A stretch of DNA of 64,000 nt, taken from assembly GCA_963669455.1 (NCBI GenBank), contig OY770026.1, forward strand, positions 3,038,001 through 3,102,000, in the 5' to 3' direction. The notes beneath the pieces were generated by a model. That model was given only the letters and a program-made list of their open reading frames with translations, had not been told where the DNA came from and ran no database searches. This DNA comes from JAWKWH01 sp963669455 (GTDB lineage Bacteria; Pseudomonadota; Alphaproteobacteria; Rhizobiales; Rhizobiaceae). Positions 32,985-40,209 of this stretch are shown here, one piece after another; the first letter of the stretch is position 1, and each line of letters opens with the position of its first letter. A program made the translations under genes and the position numbers.

Positions 32985-34367
32985 GTGCCGTACATGAACA
33001 GACGCAATTTCCTCAAAACCGGGCTGGGGCTGGGGCTAGCCGGATCGAGCGTACCTGCATGGGCTGCAGGTACGCTCTCCGGCGTCTCTACCACCCAGAT
33101 GCGCGGAACCATCGATGCGACCGAGCTTGGCATCAGGCCTGGCGCCTATGATAATCAGAGCAAAGCGTTCAACAGGATGTTGCGCAAGGCAGATGATCTG
33201 AAACTGCCCGTGCATCTGCCTGCCGGCGACTATGTTGTCTCCAACCTGAAACTACCTGGCCATGTTCGTCTTTCCGGAGTACCCGGCGCAACACGCATAA
33301 TCTATGGCGGCGACGGCCATCTGTTTGCAGGTGAAGACCTTGATATGTTTGATCTTTCCGGGATTACCATTGACGGCGCAAATCATGTGCTTGCAGACTA
33401 TACTTACGGGCTGATCGATATCCGCCGGGCGCGCCATATTGCTATCGACAATTGTCAGTTCAAAGGCAGTGGAAAACATGCGATCGCGCTTGAACGCTCA
33501 GGCGGCCGCATTGAGCGTTCATCCATCAGCGGTGCGGCGGATGCGGCAATTTACAGTGTCGAGGGTGGGCGTTTGCAGATCAGCGGCAATCGCATCTCCA
33601 ATTGCGCCAATGGCGGCATTTTGGTGCATCGCTGGCAGATCGCAGACGATGGTGCAATCATCACAAACAACCGGATCGAGACGATTTCCGCCCGCAATGG
33701 CGGCACGGGTCAAAATGGCAATGGCATCAATATATTCCGGGCCAACAATGTGATTGTTTCCGGGAATATTGTTTCAGGCTGCGCTTTCTCGGCCATCCGG
33801 GCCAACAGCGCCAGCAATGTACAAATCTCGTCGAACAATTGCTCGCAATCCGGCGAGACGGCAATCTACGCCGAATTTGCCTTCGACGGCGCGGTGATCA
33901 ATTCCAATATCATCGACGGTGCGGCCAATGGCGTGTCTATTGTCAATTTCAACAATGGCGGCCGGCTTGGCGTTTGTTCCGGCAATCTGGTCCGCAATCT
34001 TAAGACTGAAGGCCCCTATCGAGCCGACGCGCCGGGCTTTGGCATCGGTATATCGGTCGAGGCGGATACTTCTGTCACCGGCAATGTGATTGAAAACGCG
34101 CCGCTTTACGGGATTAACATTGGCTGGGGAGAATTCATGCGCAACATCGTTGCGACCGGCAATGTTATTCGACGTGCTGGCGAAGGCGTTGCTGTCTCAG
34201 TTGTCGAGGGGTCAGGCTCGGCGGTCATTTCCGACAATGTGATTGTGGATACCGTTCACGGCGCCGTCATCGGCCATCGCTGGCAAGAGCGCGCGACCGG
34301 CGACCTCGCGCAGACGGGGTCGGACGAATACCCGCATTTGACAATCGAGCGCAACCTCGCCAGCTAG
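32985..34367 (+). CDS. TIGR03808 family Tat-exported repeat protein
   Basis: A 460-aa exported protein. The N-terminus has a twin-arginine signal (NRRNFLKTGLGLGLAGSSVPAWA). The mature part is a right-handed beta-helix, with repeated Asn/Gly/Ile strands such as NVIVSGNIVSGCAFSAIRANSASNVQISSNN and a C-terminal AGEGVAVSVVEGSGSAVISDNVIVDTVHGAVIGHRW. This is the Rhizobiales TIGR03808 pattern. The beta-helix fold resembles pectate lyase-type proteins, but no catalytic residues can be assigned. The start may be the GTG at 32985 or the ATG at 32994. The TAG stop is the first three bases of the second MITE-like element. Confidence 0.85.
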   Translation: MPYMNRRNFLKTGLGLGLAGSSVPAWAAGTLSGVSTTQMRGTIDATELGIRPGAYDNQSKAFNRMLRKADDLKLPVHLPAGDYVVSNLKLPGHVRLSGVPGATRIIYGGDGHLFAGEDLDMFDLSGITIDGANHVLADYTYGLIDIRRARHIAIDNCQFKGSGKHAIALERSGGRIERSSISGAADAAIYSVEGGRLQISGNRISNCANGGILVHRWQIADDGAIITNNRIETISARNGGTGQNGNGINIFRANNVIVSGNIVSGCAFSAIRANSASNVQISSNNCSQSGETAIYAEFAFDGAVINSNIIDGAANGVSIVNFNNGGRLGVCSGNLVRNLKTEGPYRADAPGFGIGISVEADTSVTGNVIENAPLYGINIGWGEFMRNIVATGNVIRRAGEGVAVSVVEGSGSAVISDNVIVDTVHGAVIGHRWQERATGDLAQTGSDEYPHLTIERNLAS

Positions 34368-34673
34368 AGCGTGTCTTTTTTAAATGGGATCAGTTTGATG
34401 GAGAGGATTTTTTGCGGCAGTTAGGAAAACACCGGAGTGCGATCAGACGATCGTGCGAGGATTTTGACGACACTGCCCGCGGAAAAGACCTCCAAGCAGG
34501 TGAAGTTAGGGATTTGAAAGAAAACAGCAAACCCAAATCATTTGACCTTGGTTCTTTGCGCCCTGGGTGTCGTCGCGCGACGCTAACGGGTGTGCACCCG
34601 CGTCGCATCACGCTCCTAACCAGGACACAAATTACCTGCGCTCAAACGATTCCATTTAAACAAGACGCGCTCC
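34366..34673. mobile_element. MITE-like repeat element, copy 2
   Basis: A 308-bp element closely matching copy 1 at 11138-11446 in both arms, with a different core at 34501-34547. The left terminus begins within the TAG stop of the TIGR03808 gene. The right terminus reads GCGCTCCA, one change from the GCTCTA of copy 1, so this end has decayed slightly. The inner hairpin corresponds to 34577-34606. A reading frame that crosses the element (RPGCRRATLTGVHPRR) is also seen in copy 1 but is out of register upstream of the core, so I do not call it a gene. Confidence 0.7.
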
Positions 34674-34677
34674 AGGA

Positions 34678-34715
34678 CATTTTTCGCCCAAACAGGCTCA
34701 TATGCGCAAAAAATG
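34678..34715. repeat. short palindromic repeat, copy B (inverted)
   Basis: CATTTTTCGC ... AAAAAATG palindrome starting five bases after MITE copy 2. It is the reverse complement of the repeat at 13210-13245, with the CATATG and CCCAAACA cores retained. Further hairpins follow at 34749-34766 (GCGGTTC/GAACCGC) and 34801-34814 (GTGGC/GCCAC) before the DUF3750 gene, so the whole 34366-34820 region is non-coding and structure-rich. Confidence 0.55.
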
Positions 34716-34886
34716 CTTCAGTGGTTCCATGTGAGTACAGGCGTTGCCGCGGTTCAAAGGAACCGCAAAACGCTCTGATTTTGTCTTGACCTGCGGGCAA
34801 GTGGCTTTTGCCACACGATCACCAAAAATTACTGCCAACAGCGACTGAGCAGAACAAGCTTCCAGCAAGTCGTCACAGGCATTTTA

Positions 34887-35621
34887 ATGAGATTTCTCAA
34901 AATCGTCGCGCTTACATTTTTTTTGATATTCCTTCTACCGGCCGCAGGCACCGCCGCATGGTGGGCAAGTCTCGACCGGCCATCTTCGTGGAGGTCGGCA
35001 GACTGGAGTGCCAGCGGCATCCTGCCCCGGTCTGAAACAATTGATGGTCCGGCGATCTTTTTGATGGCGGCGCGCACAGGCGGGCTGAAGGGGGCGTTCT
35101 CGGTGCATTGCTGGCTTGTTATCAAGCGCGATGCCGGATCCGGATATGACCGGTATGACAAAGTCGGCTGGGGCAGACCGGTGCGCAAGAATGCCTATGC
35201 ACCCGATGCAAGATGGTATTCCAACAAACCGCAAATCGTCGCGTCGGTGACCGGCCGGCAGGCGGCGCAACTGGTGGACAAGGCCGAGGCGGCGATAGCG
35301 GCCTATCCCTTCTCCGGCAAAGGCGACTACACGATCTGGCCCGGGCCGAACTCAAACAGCTTCGTTGCCCATGTGTTGCGCGCCATCCCCGAAATGGGCG
35401 CACAAATGCCGCCAAATGCCATTGGACGCGATTATGCTCCCGGTTTCGCGTCGTTCCACATCGAAGGCCGAACTGACGTTCACGCAACCCTTGGAGGATT
35501 GCTCGGGTTTTCGGTGGGATTGCACTCCGGTATTGAACTTCACATCCTCGGGCTGGTCGCCGGTATCGATATCGCCCGCCCCGCTTTGAAAATCCCAGCC
35601 TATGGCCGCGCCGGGTTCTGA
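34887..35621 (+). CDS. DUF3750 family protein
   Basis: A 244-aa protein with an N-terminal transmembrane helix (residues 5-27) and a periplasmic domain. Landmarks are GAFSVHCWLVIKR, YDKVGWGRPVRKNAYAPDARWYSNKPQI and YTIWPGPNSNSFVAHVLRAIPEMGAQMPPNAIGRDY, which fit DUF3750. Cys, His and Asn residues in HCWLVIK and PGPNSNSF hint at an NlpC/P60-like hydrolase fold, but this is not established. Monocistronic; it converges on the thiolase gene with 14 bp between the stops. Confidence 0.72.
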   Translation: MRFLKIVALTFFLIFLLPAAGTAAWWASLDRPSSWRSADWSASGILPRSETIDGPAIFLMAARTGGLKGAFSVHCWLVIKRDAGSGYDRYDKVGWGRPVRKNAYAPDARWYSNKPQIVASVTGRQAAQLVDKAEAAIAAYPFSGKGDYTIWPGPNSNSFVAHVLRAIPEMGAQMPPNAIGRDYAPGFASFHIEGRTDVHATLGGLLGFSVGLHSGIELHILGLVAGIDIARPALKIPAYGRAGF

Positions 35622-35635
35622 CTTGAGCCCGGTTG

Positions 35636-36805
35636 TTATTTTATCCGTTCCATGATCGAGACATAGTTGGCGACCGCAGCGCCACCCATATTGAAGATAC
35701 CGCCCAACCTTGCGTCTTTGACCTGCATGCCGCCGGCATCACCGGCAAGCTGCATTGCGGTCAGCGCGTGCATGGAAACACCCGTCGCACCGATCGGGTG
35801 ACCCTTGGATTTCAGCCCGCCGGATGGATTGACCGGCAACCGGCCGCCGTCCTTCGCTGTCTGGCCTTCCATGGCAATCCTGGCACCTTCGCCGCGCCCG
35901 GCAAGACCCATCGCCTCATATTCGATCAATTCGGCGATGGTGAAACAATCATGGGTTTCGACAAATGAAAGATCGTCCAGCGTGATGCCCGCCTGTTTCA
36001 GCGCCTTGCCCCAGGCCTCCTCGCAGCCTTCAAACAACAATATGTCGCGCTTCGACATTGGCAGAAAATCCTGCACATGCTGGTTTGCCCTAAATGCGAT
36101 GGCGCGTTTATGGGACAGGGCCGTTTCGGTATCGGCCAAAACGATTGCGGCTGCGCCATCTGATACCAGCGAGCAATCGGTCCGTTTCAACGGTCCTGCA
36201 ACAAACGGGTTCTTCTCGCTTTCCTGGCGGCAGAAATCATAACCAAGATCCTTTTGCATCTGGGCAAAGGGATTGTGGACGCCGTTTGAATGGTTCTTTG
36301 CCGCAATTGCGGCAAGCGCATCGGATTGATCGCCGTGACGCTGGAAATAGGCTTGCGCAATCTTTCCGAACACGCCGGCGAAACCCGCCGGAATATCCCC
36401 GTCTTCAGGCAAATAGGATGCTTTTAGCAGATTGTTGCCGATTTCCGGGCCCGGCGTAGTTGTCATCTGCTCAACACCAACGACAAGAACCACACGCGAT
36501 GCTTTTGCGGCAATCGAGCAGATGCCCTGCCGGACCGCTGCCGAACCGGTCGCGCAGGCGTTCTCCACCCGGGTGGCAGGCTTGAAACGCAAGCGGTCAT
36601 CTGTCTGCAGCACCAGACTTGCGGTAAAATCCTGTGGCGAGAAACCGGCGTTGAAATGGCCGAGCACAATCTCATCGACGTCTTCGGCTCCAATCCCCGC
36701 ATGGGCGAGCGCTTCGCCGGCAACCGAAACGATCAGGCTTTCAACGGTTTCACCCTTAAGTTTACCGAAAGGCGAGTGTCCCCACCCAATGATACATGCC
36801 GTCAT
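35636..36805 (-). CDS. thiolase family protein (acetyl-CoA acetyltransferase / SCP2-thiolase-like)
   Basis: A 389-aa thiolase. The acyl-accepting Cys is in RVENACATGSAAVRQG and the base His in GGLKSKGHPIGATGVSM; HDCFTIAELIEYEAMG matches the SCP2-thiolase (SCPx-like) subgroup. The second catalytic cysteine near the C-terminus of classical thiolases is replaced by GIFNMGGAAVANYV, also a feature of that subgroup. It probably cleaves or condenses 3-oxoacyl-CoA, substrate unknown. It is divergent from betA across the operator-bearing region. Confidence 0.8.
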   Translation of the reverse strand: MTACIIGWGHSPFGKLKGETVESLIVSVAGEALAHAGIGAEDVDEIVLGHFNAGFSPQDFTASLVLQTDDRLRFKPATRVENACATGSAAVRQGICSIAAKASRVVLVVGVEQMTTTPGPEIGNNLLKASYLPEDGDIPAGFAGVFGKIAQAYFQRHGDQSDALAAIAAKNHSNGVHNPFAQMQKDLGYDFCRQESEKNPFVAGPLKRTDCSLVSDGAAAIVLADTETALSHKRAIAFRANQHVQDFLPMSKRDILLFEGCEEAWGKALKQAGITLDDLSFVETHDCFTIAELIEYEAMGLAGRGEGARIAMEGQTAKDGGRLPVNPSGGLKSKGHPIGATGVSMHALTAMQLAGDAGGMQVKDARLGGIFNMGGAAVANYVSIMERIK

Positions 36806-36903
36806 TTGCGCCTCCTGACTGTCCCGTCTTTCCTACATACCGGCTCATGGCTGCGAACAGAACCCACCAAAAATTGCATATTTTTGTTTACGCTTGCATC
36901 CGA

Positions 36904-36931
36904 TTTTTATTGAATGTTTGTTCAATAAAAA
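36904..36931. promoter_or_regulatory. BetI-like operator upstream of betAB
   Basis: Perfect inverted repeat with 11-bp arms: TTTTTATTGAA at 36904-36914 and its complement at 36921-36931, spacer TGTTTG. It lies between the divergent thiolase gene (start 36805) and betA (start 37058). The ATTGAA...TTCAAT core is the kind of site bound by the TetR-type choline sensor BetI. No betI gene is adjacent. Confidence 0.65.
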
Positions 36932-37057
36932 ATAGAGTTTCCTTGCCACAACAACGCATCGTGCCCTTGGAGTTTTTGATGGATCGCCCGCTGAACAATT
37001 CAATCATTGCCACCGGCGGCACTGTTTCACCACCAGACTTTTCTGGACATACATCTG

Positions 37058-38710
37058 ATGCGTGAGGCTGATTTCGTCATTGTTGGCTCGGGTTCAGCAG
37101 GTGCCGCCATGGCCGACCGCCTGTCGCAGGACGGCAGGAACACCGTGATCGTTGTTGAATATGGCGGCAGCGACATTGGCCCGCTGATACAGATGCCATC
37201 GGCGTTTTCAATTCCCATGAACATGCGCAAATATGATTGGGGCTTTGAAAGCGAACCGGAACCAAATCTCAACAACCGGCGGCTGGCCACGCCGCGCGGC
37301 AAGGTGCTGGGCGGATCATCATCCATCAATGGCATGGTCTATGTGCGCGGGCATGCACGTGACTACGACCATTGGGCTGAACAGGGCGCTGCCGGCTGGG
37401 CATATGCGGACGTGCTGCCCTACTTCAAGAGAATGGAGAATGCCAAATATGGCGACCGGGCGTGGCGCGGCAAGGACGGACCGTTACATGTCGATCGCGG
37501 CGGCCGTGAAAATCCGCTCTATGATGCGTTTATCGAGGCTGGCGGCCAGGCCGGGTTTGAACTGACCGACGACTATAATGGGCAAAAGCAGGAAGGGTTC
37601 GGCGCGTTTGAGCAAACCATTCATGAAGGGCGGCGATGGTCGACGGCAAATGCCTATCTTCGCCGTGCGTTTGACCGTAAAAATGTCAGTCTCATCAACG
37701 GTTTCGTCCGCCGCATTGTCATCGAGAATCAACGCGCCACGGCTGTAGAAATCGGCGGCAAGAGCGTTGAATATTCCGTCCGGGCAAAGCGTGAGGTGAT
37801 CCTCGCCGCCTCGGCCATCAATTCGCCAAAACTGCTCAAGCTGTCGGGCATCGGACCGGGCGGGGAGTTGCAGTCATGCGGTATCGACATCGTGGCCGAC
37901 AGGCCGGGTGTCGGCGGCAATCTTCAGGACCATCTGGAAGTCTATGTGCAACAGGAATGCGTGAAACCGATCTCGTTGAACGGCAGTCTCGGCATGATCT
38001 CCAAAGGGCTGATTGGCGCCAAATGGCTTATGTTCAAGAGCGGGCTGGGCGCAACAAACCATTTCGAATCCTGCGGCTTTGTCCGGTCGGCGGCCGGTGT
38101 TCAATATCCTGACATCCAGTTTCATTTCCTTCCAGCGGCAATCCGCTATGACGGCAAGACGGCGGCAGCCGGCCACGGTTTCCAGGCTCACGTAGGGCCG
38201 ATGCGGTCAAAATCACGCGGATCTGTTACGCTTCGATCACCCAACCCGAATGACAAACCGGCTATCCGGTTCAACTATATGAGCCACCCGGATGACTGGT
38301 CTGAATTTCGCCATGCGATCCGGCTGGTGCGGGAAATTTTTTCCCAGGCTGCTTTCGATGACTATCGAGGCAAGGAATTGGCTCCCGGAGACAAAGCACA
38401 GAGCGACGAGGACATCGACGTATTCGTCCGCGAACACGCTGAAAGCGCTTACCATCCCTGCGGCACATGCCGGATGGGCGCGGCAGACGATCCGCTTTCG
38501 GTTGTTGATCCGGCATGCCAGGTGATCGGCGTCGACGGGCTGCGTGTCGCCGATTCGTCAATCTTTCCGCGCATTACCAATGGCAATATCAATGCGCCAT
38601 CGATCATGATTGGTGAAAAGGCGTCAGATCATATTCTGGGCAAGCCGATGTTAACCCCCTCCAATCTTGAACCCTGGATCAATCCGCGCTGGCAGACCAG
38701 CGACCGTTGA
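37058..38710 (+). CDS. betA: choline dehydrogenase
   Basis: A 550-aa GMC-family flavoprotein oxidising choline to betaine aldehyde for synthesis of glycine betaine, an osmoprotectant. The FAD-binding GSGSAGAAMADRLSQDG is at the N-terminus, GGSSSINGMVYVRGHARDYDHW is GMC signature 1, and GAsxINSPKLL (ASAINSPKLLKLSGIGP) is signature 2. Catalytic His/Asn lie in SAYHPCGTCRMG and FPRITNGNINAPSIMIGEKASD. I chose the ATG at 37058 (MREADFVIVG). It is followed 35 bp later by betB. Confidence 0.93.
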   Translation: MREADFVIVGSGSAGAAMADRLSQDGRNTVIVVEYGGSDIGPLIQMPSAFSIPMNMRKYDWGFESEPEPNLNNRRLATPRGKVLGGSSSINGMVYVRGHARDYDHWAEQGAAGWAYADVLPYFKRMENAKYGDRAWRGKDGPLHVDRGGRENPLYDAFIEAGGQAGFELTDDYNGQKQEGFGAFEQTIHEGRRWSTANAYLRRAFDRKNVSLINGFVRRIVIENQRATAVEIGGKSVEYSVRAKREVILAASAINSPKLLKLSGIGPGGELQSCGIDIVADRPGVGGNLQDHLEVYVQQECVKPISLNGSLGMISKGLIGAKWLMFKSGLGATNHFESCGFVRSAAGVQYPDIQFHFLPAAIRYDGKTAAAGHGFQAHVGPMRSKSRGSVTLRSPNPNDKPAIRFNYMSHPDDWSEFRHAIRLVREIFSQAAFDDYRGKELAPGDKAQSDEDIDVFVREHAESAYHPCGTCRMGAADDPLSVVDPACQVIGVDGLRVADSSIFPRITNGNINAPSIMIGEKASDHILGKPMLTPSNLEPWINPRWQTSDR

Positions 38711-38745
38711 AGCGGCTATCGCCATCCCATCAGGAGTGTACCAAA

Positions 38746-40209
38746 ATGCAGGCGCAACCGAAGGCCTCCCATTTCATCAATGGCTGTTTTGTCGAAGACG
38801 AGGCCGGACCGCCGCTCGATGTGTTTTATCCGGCGACGGGCGAGATAATCGCCCGGCTGCATGGCGCGACACCTAAAATCGTTGAGCAGGCGATCGCCTC
38901 GGCCAAGGCCGCGCAGACCGGATGGGCGGCATTAAAGCCGGTTGAGCGGGGCCGCATCCTCCGGCGTGCCGCCGATATCGTGCATGAACGCAACGATGAA
39001 ATCGCCCGCATCGAGACGCTTGATACGGGCCGCGCGATACAGGAGACAATCGTCGTCGATCCGGCCTCGGCTGCCGATGCGCTTGAATATTATGGCGGTG
39101 CGGTTGGCGCCTTTAATGGCGAGCATATCGAACTCGGCGGCGCCTTTGCCTATACAAGCTACGAGGCGCTTGGTGTCTGCATTGGTATCGGCGCCTGGAA
39201 CTACCCGATCCAGGGTGCCGGCTGGAAATCGGCGCCGGCGCTGGCGATGGGCAATGCGATGATCTTCAAACCATCTGAGAATACGCCGCTTTCGGCGCTG
39301 ATGCTGGCCGAAGCCTATATGGAGGCCGGTTTGCCGGCTGGACTGTTCAACGTCGTGCAGGGGTTTGGAGATGTTGGTGCGGCCCTGGCCGGACATCGCG
39401 ATGCCGCAAAAGTATCGCTTACCGGTTCGGTTCCGACAGGGAAAAAAGTCCTCGCACTCGCCGGCAGTCAAATGAAGCATGCCACGATGGAACTTGGCGG
39501 TAAGTCGCCTTTGATCATATTCGACGATGCGGATCTGGAAAATGCGGTTGGCGGCGCCCTGCTGGCCAATTTTTATTCCACCGGTCAGGTGTGTTCGAAC
39601 GGCACCCGCGTCTATGTGCAGGACGGCATCATGGACCGTTTTGTCGAGCGGCTGACCACGCGGACGAAATCGATCCGAATTGGCGATCCGCTTGACCCTG
39701 AAACGCAGATGGGACCGCTGATCAATCAGGCGCAGCTCGACAAGGTGACGGGCTATATCGAAACCGGAAAAGATGAAGGCGCGGTACTCCATCATGGCGG
39801 CGGCACGCCCAAATTACAGGGTTTCGAGGGCGGATATTTCATCGAGCCTGCGATCTTTACCGGCGTGAGAGACGAAATGACGATCGCGCGCGAAGAAATT
39901 TTCGGGCCGGTGCTGTCGATCCTTTCATTCAAACAGGAAGACGACGTTGTGTTCAGGGCCAATGACACGGAGTTTGGTCTGTCAGCGGGTGTTTTTACCA
40001 CTGACCTGGCGCGCGCGCACCGGGTGATCGGTCAGATGCAGGCCGGCACCTGCTGGATAAACACCTACAACATCGCTCCGGCCGAGATGCCGTTTGGTGG
40101 CTTCAAACAATCCGGCATCGGCCGTGAGAATGCGCTGGAGGCCCTGCGCCACTATTCGCAGGTCAAAGCCGTCTATGTGGAAACGGGCGATGTGGGCAGC
40201 CCCTATTGA
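38746..40209 (+). CDS. betB: betaine aldehyde dehydrogenase
   Basis: A 487-aa NAD(P)-dependent aldehyde dehydrogenase that completes glycine betaine synthesis. The general base Glu is in TMELGGKSPLIIF, the nucleophile Cys in STGQVCSNGTRVYV, and the cofactor segment in IGAWNYPIQGAGWKSAPALAMGNAMIFKPSE. The YNIAPAEMPFGGFKQSGIGREN region is BetB-like. I chose the ATG at 38746 after AGGAG. Its TGA abuts the stop of the convergent manC-AGE gene with no bases between. Confidence 0.93.
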   Translation: MQAQPKASHFINGCFVEDEAGPPLDVFYPATGEIIARLHGATPKIVEQAIASAKAAQTGWAALKPVERGRILRRAADIVHERNDEIARIETLDTGRAIQETIVVDPASAADALEYYGGAVGAFNGEHIELGGAFAYTSYEALGVCIGIGAWNYPIQGAGWKSAPALAMGNAMIFKPSENTPLSALMLAEAYMEAGLPAGLFNVVQGFGDVGAALAGHRDAAKVSLTGSVPTGKKVLALAGSQMKHATMELGGKSPLIIFDDADLENAVGGALLANFYSTGQVCSNGTRVYVQDGIMDRFVERLTTRTKSIRIGDPLDPETQMGPLINQAQLDKVTGYIETGKDEGAVLHHGGGTPKLQGFEGGYFIEPAIFTGVRDEMTIAREEIFGPVLSILSFKQEDDVVFRANDTEFGLSAGVFTTDLARAHRVIGQMQAGTCWINTYNIAPAEMPFGGFKQSGIGRENALEALRHYSQVKAVYVETGDVGSPY

